Assembly (NCBI GenBank): GCA_030431975.1
Contig: JAUIHP010000001.1
Coordinates: 267,597-331,596 of the forward strand
Length of the DNA stretch: 64,000 nucleotides
DNA from: a bacterium
GTDB taxonomy: Bacteria; Eisenbacteria; RBG-16-71-46; CAIMUX01
Direction: 5' to 3'
Made by a program: the position numbers and the translations under genes. Positions 9,599 to 17,948 of this stretch are shown here, piece after piece (position 1 is the stretch's first letter; each line of letters opens with the position of its first letter). The notes beneath the pieces are model-generated. The model made no database searches. It saw only the letters and a list, made by a program, of their open reading frames with translations, and was not told the origin of the DNA.

Positions 9599-10132
9599 AT
9601 GAACTGCGAAGAACAGCCCGAACGGGACTCGTCCACACCCAACGCCGATCGCGTCAGCCGCGCATTTCCGGAGGTCCGCCGCCGGGCTTCCAAGCTCTTG
9701 CCAAGACGCTACAACAGCCTGCAGCCGACGGAGCTCGCTCACGAGGCCTGGATCCGGATCCTCCGAAACGACAACTGGAACGACACCCAGCACATCGTCA
9801 ATGCCGCGACCCGGATCATGAAGAACTACCTGATCGACCGCTCCCGCAAGGAGGAGGTCCGGGCCCGGTACCGGAATGGCCTCCCCGACCCGGTCGTCGC
9901 CGATCAGGAATCGATCCATGCTCTTCTCGGCACGTTGGAGGAACTCCGGGAGAGCCATCCGATGCACTTCCGCCTCGTCTTTCTCCGATTCCTCTTCGGG
10001 ATGTCCGTGGGGGAAGCCGCCGATGAGCTGGGAATTTCGCGCCGCCAACTGCAACGCGAGTGGGACTTCGCCCGCTCCTGGCTGGGAACACGCCTGAAGT
10101 CGGTCGAGATCGACCCGCCGCTGCAGAACTAG
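9599..10132 (+). CDS. ECF-like sigma factor (Planctomycete-type, kinase-associated)
   Basis: 177 residues from the ATG at 9599, preceded by GGGAGGAACCCAA. A longer in-frame reading overlaps the Nudix gene and is not needed. Region 2 spans ~25-85 (QPTELAHEAWIRIL, then AATRIMKNYLIDRSRKEE) and region 4 ~105-170 (FLFGMSVGEAADELGISRRQLQREWDFARSWL). The HTH part is typical of the sigma70_ECF (PF07638) group, whose genes often stand beside Ser/Thr kinases, as here. I infer that the kinase gene 47 bp downstream controls or is controlled by this factor; no zinc-finger anti-sigma gene is next to it. Confidence 0.87.
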   Translation: MNCEEQPERDSSTPNADRVSRAFPEVRRRASKLLPRRYNSLQPTELAHEAWIRILRNDNWNDTQHIVNAATRIMKNYLIDRSRKEEVRARYRNGLPDPVVADQESIHALLGTLEELRESHPMHFRLVFLRFLFGMSVGEAADELGISRRQLQREWDFARSWLGTRLKSVEIDPPLQN

Positions 10133-10179
10133 AGTGGGCCGTATCCAGGAATCGGTAGTGCCGACGGAGGACGCAAGCG

Positions 10180-12447
10180 TTGACCGATGACCGCAGGTCC
10201 CAGCTGGAGGCTCTCTTCGCCGAGCTGGCCCCGGCTTCGGCCGAGGACCGGGAGCGGCGGCTTCGGGAACTCGATGCAGACCTTCGGGCCGAACTGTCGG
10301 CCCTTCTTGAAGAGCACGATCGCTACCAGCGGGACGAGCCGGAGACCGACGCCGAAGAATCCTGGTTCTTCGGCGATTTCCGCATGCTCGATCAAATCGG
10401 TGAGGGCCGGACGAGTGACGTCTGGCTGGCGGAGGAACCTGCCCTGGGGTCGCGCAAGGTCGCGCTCAAGGTGCTCGTCGATCCCATGCTCCTCTACCGC
10501 TTCGAGTCGGAGCGGAACGCGCTGACACGGCTCAAGCATCCGAACATCGTCACCATTTTCCAGGGTGGAACGATCCGGAATCGGCCGTACTACGCCATGG
10601 AGTATGTCCGGGGCAGTACGCTTCGCAGCGTCCTACTTCATCGTAACGGGCCTCCCTTGGCGACCGGCGAACCCGTGATCGGCGTGTTGGACGGGCTCGA
10701 CGAGGTAGCCTGGTCGACCTGGGTACTTGGGATGGGCGCAACCGTCGCGGAAGCGCTTCATCACGCGCACAACCGAGGCGTCTGGCACCTCGACATCAAG
10801 CCCGAGAATCTTCTCATCGACGAACAAGGGGAGCCCCATCTCATCGACTTCGGGCTCGCCGGGACGTCCGAAGCGGCGGAAGCCGAACTCGCAGAGCAGG
10901 GACTGGGGACTCTGTTTTACATGGCCCCGGAGCAGATCCAGCTGCGTCAGACCGTCGACGGACGCACCGATATCTTTTCACTCGGTATCGTTCTTTACGA
11001 GTGCCTGACCGGGGGACGACCGTTCGACGGCGAGTCCCGCACGGAACTGGAAAACGCGGTGCTGCACCAGTACCCGCACGTGCCCCGCCGCCTTCACCGC
11101 CAGATTCCGTGGACGAATCGGATTCTCGATCGCGCCCTGGAGAAACGGCGGGCCGAACGTTACGTGAACGCCGGCGAGTTCGCCCGCGACATCCGCCTGG
11201 TCCTCGGCGGAGAGAAACCCCGGACTCCCCCGATCTCTCATGTCAAACGGGTCAGGCGCTTCCGGGCCGCACACCCTTCGGCATTTCGATCTCTGGAAAC
11301 GCTGGCCCTGATTCTTGCCGTGCTGGTCCCGGCGTTCCTGCTGGTACCGCGACTTTCCGAGTACTGGCAGAGACCGCGTCTGACCGTCCTGGCTCTCTCG
11401 TCGCAGGGAGAACCGATCCGCGATGCGAGTGTGTCTTTGGTTGCTCTCGATCCGTTCGCGCGAGTCGGTGAGGAAAGACTAGAGACGCAGCTGCCGCTGA
11501 ACGACCGGCGCGTTCCCGCCGGCCGGTTTCGGATTGTCGTCGACGGAAACACCGCCGGCTATGCTGAGCTGACACGGGAACTTTCCCCCCGCACGTTCAC
11601 GCACGCGATTGCCTGGCTGCGCCCGGACGACGAAGTCCACGCCGAGATGATCCGGATCGACGAACCCGGACCCGTTTCCGTCCCCGGGACCGAGCAGTTG
11701 CCATGGGAACGTCGTGATTCCTCCGACCCTCCCTTCTACATAGACAAGTATGAGGTCAGCAACGGCGAGTACCGGACATTTCTCCGTCTGTACAACCAGG
11801 CGAAACCCGCCGATACTCCTTCTCTCGATGAACCTGGAGTGTGGACGGACGACCGGCCGTCGGGCTGGGAGAACCTACCCGTCGTCGGTGTGAACTACTA
11901 CGATGCTCGCCGCTACGCCGAGTGGGCAGGCAAGCGACTGCCGAATGCAAGTGAATGGCAACGTGCGGCGCGGGGCCCCCAGGGTTGGACATATCCGTGG
12001 GGTGACACACTCAGCGCGGCGGACACGACGCGTGCGCGTTTTGGAATCGTCCTACCCCGCCAGCGACCTTCGCTGGACGAACCGGGGGCATACCACGACT
12101 TTCTTTACCGGCAGTATCTCGACGGCGTGTTGCCCGTCCGTAGCCTGCCCGCAGGGGCAAGCGCGGACGGACTTCATCATGTCCTGGGCAACGTCGAGGA
12201 GTGGACAGACAGCATGCCCCTGGCGGAGCGTAGCGTCGGCGGCGTACAAGTTTCGGATTCCGGAGAAAGTTTGTCCGATTCCGCCGGGAGCATCGTTTGG
12301 GATTGGCAGGAGGATGAACGCCTGGTGCTGGGAAGCGCCTGGTCATTCTCTGCCATAGAGACCCGACTGGATTGGCTCGCCCCGGAGGAAACCGTGGTTC
12401 GCGAGCACACCCGGATCGGGTTTCGCTGTGCAAAGAGCGTGCGCTGA
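10180..12447 (+). CDS. Membrane Ser/Thr protein kinase with C-terminal FGE-sulfatase-like domain
   Basis: 755 residues from the TTG at 10180 (CGGAGG nine bases upstream). A helical N-terminus (~1-60) precedes the kinase domain (~68-345): GEGRTSDVW loop, K97 in VALK, catalytic loop H203-L204-D205-IKPEN (HLD instead of the common HRD), D223-F-G, and A249-P-E. A TM helix lies at ~371-391, then a PEGA-like beta domain (~399-480) and an FGE-sulfatase/SUMF1-like domain (~505-750, ending RIGFRCAKS). The paired cysteines used by true formylglycine-generating enzymes are missing, so that domain is probably a binding module. The layout suggests a periplasmic sensor driving a cytosolic kinase beside its sigma factor. 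Confidence 0.9.
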   Translation: MTDDRRSQLEALFAELAPASAEDRERRLRELDADLRAELSALLEEHDRYQRDEPETDAEESWFFGDFRMLDQIGEGRTSDVWLAEEPALGSRKVALKVLVDPMLLYRFESERNALTRLKHPNIVTIFQGGTIRNRPYYAMEYVRGSTLRSVLLHRNGPPLATGEPVIGVLDGLDEVAWSTWVLGMGATVAEALHHAHNRGVWHLDIKPENLLIDEQGEPHLIDFGLAGTSEAAEAELAEQGLGTLFYMAPEQIQLRQTVDGRTDIFSLGIVLYECLTGGRPFDGESRTELENAVLHQYPHVPRRLHRQIPWTNRILDRALEKRRAERYVNAGEFARDIRLVLGGEKPRTPPISHVKRVRRFRAAHPSAFRSLETLALILAVLVPAFLLVPRLSEYWQRPRLTVLALSSQGEPIRDASVSLVALDPFARVGEERLETQLPLNDRRVPAGRFRIVVDGNTAGYAELTRELSPRTFTHAIAWLRPDDEVHAEMIRIDEPGPVSVPGTEQLPWERRDSSDPPFYIDKYEVSNGEYRTFLRLYNQAKPADTPSLDEPGVWTDDRPSGWENLPVVGVNYYDARRYAEWAGKRLPNASEWQRAARGPQGWTYPWGDTLSAADTTRARFGIVLPRQRPSLDEPGAYHDFLYRQYLDGVLPVRSLPAGASADGLHHVLGNVEEWTDSMPLAERSVGGVQVSDSGESLSDSAGSIVWDWQEDERLVLGSAWSFSAIETRLDWLAPEETVVREHTRIGFRCAKSVR

Positions 12448-12508
12448 CGGGCTCTCTCTGGGGCCCGCCGGGGCCAAACAGCAAACGCAAGTACGCAAGG
12501 GGCTAAAC

Positions 12509-13063
12509 ATGCAGACTGATCCAGGATCCGCCGGAGGCGGAAGCACGGACGCGAACACCCAATCCGGAAACCAATCCACACAACCGACGGCGGCACGGGA
12601 CGCCCTCGGCACCGAGAAGGTTCATCCCGCTTCGCTTCAGCTCGGCTTCAAACCCGAGCTCACAATCTGGGACAACATGTCCATGGAGGAGAAATCCGCG
12701 TTCAAGAAGGCATTCTTCGACGAAGTGAAGGCGAGGCTCGTGACCCTTCCTCGCAGTGAGTACGACCTGGAGAACACGGACCTGGTCGTGGACAGTCAGT
12801 ACGGGGGCACCGACGAGTCCAATGTAAGGGACAGGATCAACGCGCTGCTCTCGAATCCCGGACCAAACGAGGCCGAAAACGGCGGGTCTGCTGACGAAGA
12901 GCCCATTGAGGTTCGCTACGTCTACATCAACGGAAAGCGTTACTGTCAGCACACCTACACGCTGAATTGGCAGGGAAAGTCGTGGACCGCGGCCAGTGGC
13001 AACCAAACCCACGGACCGACGCAGGTCCTGGGAACCTTCAGCTGGGGGTGGGAACAGGCGTAA
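12509..13063 (+). CDS. Hypothetical protein downstream of the kinase
   Basis: 184 residues from the ATG at 12509, 61 bp after the kinase stop; AAGGGG lies just upstream. Residues 1-40 are Gly/Ser/Thr/Gln-rich and probably disordered. The middle part (~50-110) is helical (MSMEEKSAFKKAFFDEVK), and the C-terminus has a beta-hairpin-like stretch with aromatic residues (VRYVYINGKRYCQHTY, then GTFSWGWEQA at the very end). I see no signal peptide or membrane segment. I do not recognise the family. Its position after sigma factor and kinase genes on the same strand suggests co-transcription and perhaps a role as kinase substrate or effector, which is inference. Confidence 0.6.
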   Translation: MQTDPGSAGGGSTDANTQSGNQSTQPTAARDALGTEKVHPASLQLGFKPELTIWDNMSMEEKSAFKKAFFDEVKARLVTLPRSEYDLENTDLVVDSQYGGTDESNVRDRINALLSNPGPNEAENGGSADEEPIEVRYVYINGKRYCQHTYTLNWQGKSWTAASGNQTHGPTQVLGTFSWGWEQA

Positions 13064-13122
13064 CCCACTCGGCACCGGTTGGTCGGCGGGACGGAGTTCC
13101 CGCCGGCTTCCGTATCCTTAGT

Positions 13123-13238
13123 GGCTCACGCCAGTGGTTCACGCCAGTCGTTCACACTAGTCCCGGACTGATGAAGGTTGGCGCGCACGGCGAAAGTTTC
13201 GTTCACACCAGTCGTTCACGCGAGTCGTTCACGCCTGC
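13123..13238. repeat. Interrupted 13-bp tandem repeat array
   Basis: Six units of an imperfect 13-mer, consensus CGTTCACGCCAGT, occupy 13123-13161 (three units) and 13200-13238 (three units). The 38 bases between them (13162-13199) are not repeat-like and interrupt the array exactly at a unit boundary. The array lies between the convergent hypothetical gene and TPR gene. No protein frame through it looks genuine. Confidence 0.85.
13163..13202 (-). other. 40-bp copy of an internal segment of the THUMP methyltransferase gene
   Basis: Read on the minus strand, this segment matches 17051-17090 at 39 of 40 positions; the only mismatch is at 13186. The matching source lies inside the THUMP methyltransferase coding sequence (around residues 95-108, NHETFAVRANLHQS). 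The copy sits in the 13-bp repeat array and has no start or stop of its own. The match ends abruptly on both sides. It is too long and too exact to be chance and looks like a captured gene fragment. Confidence 0.85.
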
Positions 13239-13261
13239 GGACAATCTCGGGGACTACGGGT

Positions 13262-14374
13262 TCACTCCTCAGAGAAAACCCGCGCGCGCAGTCCCTCCGC
13301 CTCTCCCTCTCTCCCCATTCGCTCGAGCATCGAGAGGTACGCCTCGACACCGTTTCGGGACGAGAACGTCCGCGTTCCGGACTCCCAGAGTTCGACCATC
13401 CGAAGTAGGAAGGCTTCGGCTTCCTCCGTCTTCCCCGCTGTCTCGAGCAGAGCCGCCAAGTCGAGCAACGAGGTCAGGGTGTCCTCGTGCGTCGAACCGA
13501 GGTTGCCCTCCAGCAGTTCGTAGGACTTCCGCTGCAGAGGTTCGGCTTCAGCAATCCGCCCCTGCCGAAAATAGAACGCCGCGACAACACCGAGGTCTCG
13601 CCCCGTTTGCAGGTGATCTGCGCCCCATCCCTTTACCCGCGCCACCAGGGCCTGGTGATAGAGCGGCTCGGCCTCCTCGAATCGGTCCTGTGACTCGAGC
13701 AGACCGGCCAGTGACCAACGGGTGTGAGCGACATCCAGGTGGTCCTCGCCGAGCACGCGAACACCGAGGCGCATCGACTTTCGGAATGCCGTCTCCGCCT
13801 CTTCCGCCTGACCTTGCACCCACAGGAGTGAACCCAGATTGGAGAGCGCCTTCGTCCGGGCGGGATGGTTGGGATCCGCTTTCTCCCAGATCTGAATGGC
13901 CCTTTCATACAGCGCCTTGGCGTCCTCGAACTTCCCCACCTTGCGGTAGAGCACGGCCAGGTTGTTCGCGGAGGCGGCCACGGACGGATGCTCTGCGCCC
14001 AAAGCGCGTTCCCGAAGCTCCAGAGCCTGGTGATAGAGCGCGGCGGCATCCTCAGTGCGATCCTGGTCGTCGAAAAGCTGGCCGATGCTGTTCAGGCTGG
14101 CTGCAACCGACGGGTGCTCCTGACCGAGCGCCTTGACCCGAATCTCCAGAGCCTCGACCAGCAGGGGCTCTGCCTCGGGATGGCGGTGTTGCGCGTAGTA
14201 GAGCATTCCCAGCTGGTGCAACGTATTGGCCAGCCTCGTGTCGGCGTCTCCGAAAGAGCGCGCTTCGTGAACGGCCCGGACCCACGCGTTCTCCGCGTTG
14301 TCGAAGTCGCCCTCTTCAAAGGACTTCAGTCCAAGTTCGTTGTGCTCTTCCCAGGGAGTCTTCTCGCCGTCCAC
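13262..14374 (-). CDS. Kinesin-light-chain-like TPR protein
   Basis: 370 residues from a GTG at 14374, with GAGGAG five bases upstream. Almost the whole chain is tetratricopeptide repeats of the 42-residue kinesin-light-chain type: repeated A-x-x-LN-x-x-G-x-L-x-x-x-Q and AEPLLxxAL motifs, each closed by an H-P-x-V/T segment (GQEHPSVAASLNSIGQL, GAEHPSVAASANNLAVL and later copies). No signal peptide or other domain is seen, so I infer a cytosolic protein-protein interaction scaffold. It ends next to the 13-bp repeat array and lies 28 bp downstream of the beta-barrel gene on the same strand; they may be co-transcribed. Confidence 0.88.
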   Translation of the reverse strand: MDGEKTPWEEHNELGLKSFEEGDFDNAENAWVRAVHEARSFGDADTRLANTLHQLGMLYYAQHRHPEAEPLLVEALEIRVKALGQEHPSVAASLNSIGQLFDDQDRTEDAAALYHQALELRERALGAEHPSVAASANNLAVLYRKVGKFEDAKALYERAIQIWEKADPNHPARTKALSNLGSLLWVQGQAEEAETAFRKSMRLGVRVLGEDHLDVAHTRWSLAGLLESQDRFEEAEPLYHQALVARVKGWGADHLQTGRDLGVVAAFYFRQGRIAEAEPLQRKSYELLEGNLGSTHEDTLTSLLDLAALLETAGKTEEAEAFLLRMVELWESGTRTFSSRNGVEAYLSMLERMGREGEAEGLRARVFSEE

Positions 14375-14401
14375 TCGTTCTCCTCGTGAGTTCCCGGTCC
14401 T

Positions 14402-15910
14402 CTAATCGAAGCCCTGCCCGGATAAGCTCAGCGTGATTCGCGCCGGTCCGCTGTCCGCACCCATCGGCCACGCAAAATCGACCTGCAGGTACGAGAGCAG
14501 TCCGCTGGAGTCGACGATCCGTCGCAACCCGAAGCCCAGGTCCCAATGGACCTCCGAGCGCAGCGGAAGTTGCAGTTCTTCCGGATTCTCGAGCGGACGA
14601 CCGCCCCAGACGGATCCGGCCTCCGCAAAAGGGACCAATCGCAGTCGGGCTTCCTTGATCAACGGGATCCGGGTTCGCTTCATCCAGTTCTCGCGCCACA
14701 TGTACTGCGCACGAAGCAGCCACCGTTGGGTCCCGACATAACTCCGAGGGACGAAGCCGCGAAGTCCACCTTCGCTCCCGATGTCCTGAAGAGCCTGCGT
14801 CGGTGCCTGGCCGCCCGTCGCCCCGTAGTCGAGCAGAAGATAGAACTCGTCGCGCAGCTCGAACGGCTTCCAGATCTGTTTCCACTGAAAGGACCAAAGG
14901 GAGTGCTCGCTCGACCCGCCGAGGGCGCCTCCCCACGATTCCACAGATGCGGAGAAGTAGGCGCCGGGCAGAACCACGTCTTCGGAGTAGCGGGGCCGGT
15001 GGGAAAGGGAAACCCCGATCCCGTTTCCGATCCAGTCGTCGACCGCAGTATCCAGGTCCATCCATCGGTCCGATCCGAACCAGTGGTAGTCCTCTTTCAA
15101 CGGAGCGGACTGTTCTTCCCGACGTTCGGCGCGAACTCGCGCGGTCCACGTCTTGTCCGGCTGCCAGTGAAGCGTCAACGCACCGGCTCGCTGCAGCAGG
15201 TAGGACTGCCCGTCGTATCCGCCGACAAAGGCGAAGAGCGTGTTCCCGTAGGGTTGATGGCTGCCGAAAGCGCGAACCCCGGAGTGCATCCGAAACTCCG
15301 CCCAGTACGTCTCGCGAGCCAGGTCGCCCACGCGGAGGAACCCGCGGCCGGTCGGCTTCTCCCTGGCCACGTCGTAGCCCATCCGTGCGCCGAGGTGAAT
15401 CCGCTGCTTCCAGGCTGGACCGATCCCGACGCCGCCGTTGAAATGAAACCCGGTCTTCTTGCCGTACCCGATGCCGAAGAGCGGAATGAGCTGGTTTCCC
15501 TGCGCCTTCTCGAACTCGTCGTCGACTGCGGCGAAGACACTGTCCCAGTCGGTGGTCTCGATGCCGAAGGGATCGTCCATGAACGGGCTGTCGGAAAACG
15601 GATCTGCGAACGGGTCCTCAGGAGCGTCAGCCGGCTCGTCGTTGGCGGCGGCGGCCGTGTTGTCGGCTGTCGCGTTGCCGGCGGCAGCGTTGCCGGCTGG
15701 AGCGTTACCGGCGGCTGGCACGGTGTTCCCGGCGGCCCCGCTCTTGTCAGCGTGCATGTAGACGGCTGGCGCGTCGTCAACCTCCGCCGCCGGGGCCGGG
15801 GCCCACGTAAGCACGAGCGACGCCAGCGACAGAAGGAACGCCGCCCATCGCGCGGAACCGCCGCAGAAACCGGCAGGGTCAGAAGATGTCATCTGGGATT
15901 TGTCGGACAT
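14402..15910 (-). CDS. Outer-membrane beta-barrel protein (surface-antigen/D15-like C-terminus)
   Basis: About 502 residues from the ATG at 15910; a TTG at 15922 and an ATG at 15892 are alternatives. The signal peptide (RWAAFLLSLASLVLTWAPAPAAE) is followed by a low-complexity Ala/Gly/Asn stretch built from AGN-type repeats and an acidic region with DPF motifs. The remaining ~370 residues alternate polar and aromatic residues as in a beta-barrel. The features GSEGGLRGFVPRSYVGTQRWLLRAQYM and a C-terminal LSLSGQGFD resemble Omp85/D15-type barrels. No POTRA domains are evident, so it is probably a stand-alone barrel. Function unknown; the location in the outer membrane is inferred. Confidence 0.75.
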   Translation of the reverse strand: MSDKSQMTSSDPAGFCGGSARWAAFLLSLASLVLTWAPAPAAEVDDAPAVYMHADKSGAAGNTVPAAGNAPAGNAAAGNATADNTAAAANDEPADAPEDPFADPFSDSPFMDDPFGIETTDWDSVFAAVDDEFEKAQGNQLIPLFGIGYGKKTGFHFNGGVGIGPAWKQRIHLGARMGYDVAREKPTGRGFLRVGDLARETYWAEFRMHSGVRAFGSHQPYGNTLFAFVGGYDGQSYLLQRAGALTLHWQPDKTWTARVRAERREEQSAPLKEDYHWFGSDRWMDLDTAVDDWIGNGIGVSLSHRPRYSEDVVLPGAYFSASVESWGGALGGSSEHSLWSFQWKQIWKPFELRDEFYLLLDYGATGGQAPTQALQDIGSEGGLRGFVPRSYVGTQRWLLRAQYMWRENWMKRTRIPLIKEARLRLVPFAEAGSVWGGRPLENPEELQLPLRSEVHWDLGFGLRRIVDSSGLLSYLQVDFAWPMGADSGPARITLSLSGQGFD

Positions 15911-15967
15911 ACGATGCGCCAATGGTACCCTGCCAAATCAATCATGTCGTGAAAGGACTCCGCCCGC

Positions 15968-16771
15968 ATGTCATCTGATTCCGGCCCCGGCCCCGAAGTT
16001 CCACCGACGGTGGTCCTCTTCGACCTCGGAGGGGTCCTGGTGGACAACAGCGGGATCACGGACCTGCGTCGTTGGAACCCGGATCTCGCGGGAGACGCGC
16101 TTTGGAACCGGTGGCTGACCTCCCGGTCGGTCCGCGCGTTCGAGTCCGGCCGGGCTGATCCAGAGGAGTTTGCCAACGCCATGGTCCAGGAGTTCGAACT
16201 TTCCCTCTCCCCTCAGGACTTCACCGAAGCCTTTGGCAGCTGGATCCGTGGGTTCTACGACCGCGCGGAAGATCTTGTCACAGAAACCGGCAGACTGACC
16301 CGGACGGGTTGTCTCTCGAACACGAATCCCATTCACTGGGATCGCATGACCAGGACCCTGGATCTCGAATCCGCCCTCTCGGACGTCTTCCTTTCCTTCC
16401 GGCTGGGGCTTCTGAAACCCGACGCAGAGATCTTCGACACCGTGACGACGGCGCTGCGTAGGGGGCACTCCGGAACCCTTCCCATTGAGAGCACGGATTC
16501 TTCGGAACCTCGATCCACGGCGCCGAGCAGCGACCGTTCGGGAACTCAGCCCGCAGCCACGAACCCGGATTCTTCGGAGCTTCCTTCGGGGCCTTCGGGG
16601 CCTTCTTCGGGGCCTTCTTCGGGGCCTTCTCCGGAGATCCTTTTTCTGGACGACCATCCATCCAACGTGGCGGCGGCTCGCCAAGCCAGCTGGCGCGCCG
16701 AACTCGTGCGCGGCCCTCTCGAAGCCCGGGACGCGCTTCGCTTCCACGGGATTCAGGTCACGGCCCGATGA
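15968..16771 (+). CDS. HAD-superfamily hydrolase with low-complexity insertion
   Basis: 267 residues. HAD motif I is D19 in VVLFDLGGVLVD. Motif II is the serine in GCLSNTNPIHW, motif III the lysine in LGLLKPDAEIF and motif IV the DD pair in EILFLDDHPSNVAAA. This is the subfamily IA pattern of small-molecule phosphatases and dehalogenases. Between motifs III and IV sits a ~50-residue Ser/Pro/Gly/Thr-rich insertion, partly encoded by a 12-bp tandem repeat. That length is not usual for the family and probably forms a surface loop. The stop overlaps the next gene's ATG by four bases (ATGA), so translation is likely coupled. The substrate is unknown. Confidence 0.87.
   Translation: MSSDSGPGPEVPPTVVLFDLGGVLVDNSGITDLRRWNPDLAGDALWNRWLTSRSVRAFESGRADPEEFANAMVQEFELSLSPQDFTEAFGSWIRGFYDRAEDLVTETGRLTRTGCLSNTNPIHWDRMTRTLDLESALSDVFLSFRLGLLKPDAEIFDTVTTALRRGHSGTLPIESTDSSEPRSTAPSSDRSGTQPAATNPDSSELPSGPSGPSSGPSSGPSPEILFLDDHPSNVAAARQASWRAELVRGPLEARDALRFHGIQVTAR
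16585..16632 (+). repeat. In-frame 12-bp tandem repeat inside the HAD gene
   Basis: Four imperfect copies of GGGGCCTTCTTC encode the Ser-Gly-Pro-rich loop between HAD motifs III and IV. Because the unit is a multiple of three, slippage would change loop length without breaking the frame. Confidence 0.8.
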
Positions 16772-17907
16772 AGTTCCTCTACCAAACGGACTCGACCTAC
16801 TTCGGCGCCATCGGCTCCGGCCTCGAAGACATCGGAGCCGCCGAGCTCAAGGCGCTGGGCGCGGACATCCGACAGACCGACCATCGCGGGGTCGAATTCC
16901 GCGCCGCAACTCCGGTTCTCTACCGCATCCACAACGAGACGCGACTCTTCTCCCGATTGCTGGCTCCCCTGATTCGATTCCGCTGCCGACATGGCGACGA
17001 TCTTTACGACGCGGCGCGCGAGATTCCCTGGGAGCGGTTCCTCGACAACCACGAAACTTTCGCCGTCCGCGCCAACCTTCATCAGTCCGGAATCCGCAAC
17101 TCCGCCTTTGCCGGGATGCGGACCAAAGACGCACTCGTCGACCGGTTGCGGGAAAGAACGGGCGCGCGCCCGAGTGTCGACCGGCGGGATCCGGACCTTC
17201 GCATCGACGTCCATGTCCGGGAGGAGAACGGCACGATCAGCATCGACACCTCCGGCGACTCGCTGCATCGACGCGGCTATCGTACGGACACGGTCCAGGC
17301 GCCGATCCAGGAAACCCTGGCCGCCGCCGTCCTCGAGATCGCCGAATGGAACGGGGAGCGTCCGCTGATCGACCCCATGTGCGGGTCGGGGACCTTTCTC
17401 GCTGAGGGACTGATGCGGGCCACCAAGACGCCGGCGGGATTCTTCCGCCGGCATTTCGGACTCTTCCACCTGCCCGATTTCGAATCGGACCTGTGGAACG
17501 ACACCCTCGACGAAGCGGAAGCTCAGATCCGGGAACCGGAGGTTGGGATCCAGGGAAGCGACCTCGACAAACGGGTCGTCGCGTCGGCCCGCCGCAACCT
17601 TGGGCATCTTCCCCACGGTCGGACGGTTCGTATCTTCCGGTCGGACTTTCGCGACCATCCGCCCATCCAGGACGCGCTTGTCGTCTGCAACCCGCCCTAC
17701 GGCGTACGTCTGAAAGCGGGAGAGGATCTCAGCGGCTTCTACCGGGATTTCGGCGACTTCCTGAAACAGAAGTGCACCGGCTGCTCGGCCTTCGTCTACT
17801 TTGGAGAGCGCGCCTGGCTCAAGTCGATCGGACTGCGGCCGGAGTGGAAACGTCCGCTCATGAACGGCGGACTGGACGGACGCCTGGCCCGATTCGAGCT
17901 ATACTGA
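16768..17907 (+). CDS. THUMP-domain class I RNA methyltransferase (RlmL/TrmN6-like)
   Basis: 379 residues. The N-terminus (~1-165) fits a THUMP-containing RNA-binding region. The Rossmann-fold methyltransferase follows, with an SAM-binding loop in DPMCGSGTFL (204-210) and the catalytic N308-P-P-Y (NPPYG), typical of N2-guanine or adenine RNA methylation. It is shorter than the bifunctional RlmKL, so it is likely a single-activity 23S rRNA or tRNA enzyme. The ATG overlaps the HAD stop. Bases 17051-17090 recur in inverted orientation at 13163-13202. Specificity cannot be assigned from sequence. Confidence 0.9.
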   Translation: MKFLYQTDSTYFGAIGSGLEDIGAAELKALGADIRQTDHRGVEFRAATPVLYRIHNETRLFSRLLAPLIRFRCRHGDDLYDAAREIPWERFLDNHETFAVRANLHQSGIRNSAFAGMRTKDALVDRLRERTGARPSVDRRDPDLRIDVHVREENGTISIDTSGDSLHRRGYRTDTVQAPIQETLAAAVLEIAEWNGERPLIDPMCGSGTFLAEGLMRATKTPAGFFRRHFGLFHLPDFESDLWNDTLDEAEAQIREPEVGIQGSDLDKRVVASARRNLGHLPHGRTVRIFRSDFRDHPPIQDALVVCNPPYGVRLKAGEDLSGFYRDFGDFLKQKCTGCSAFVYFGERAWLKSIGLRPEWKRPLMNGGLDGRLARFELY

Positions 17908-17948
17908 TCGAGCCACGTCAACGGATCATGGACAAGGACGGAACGCAC

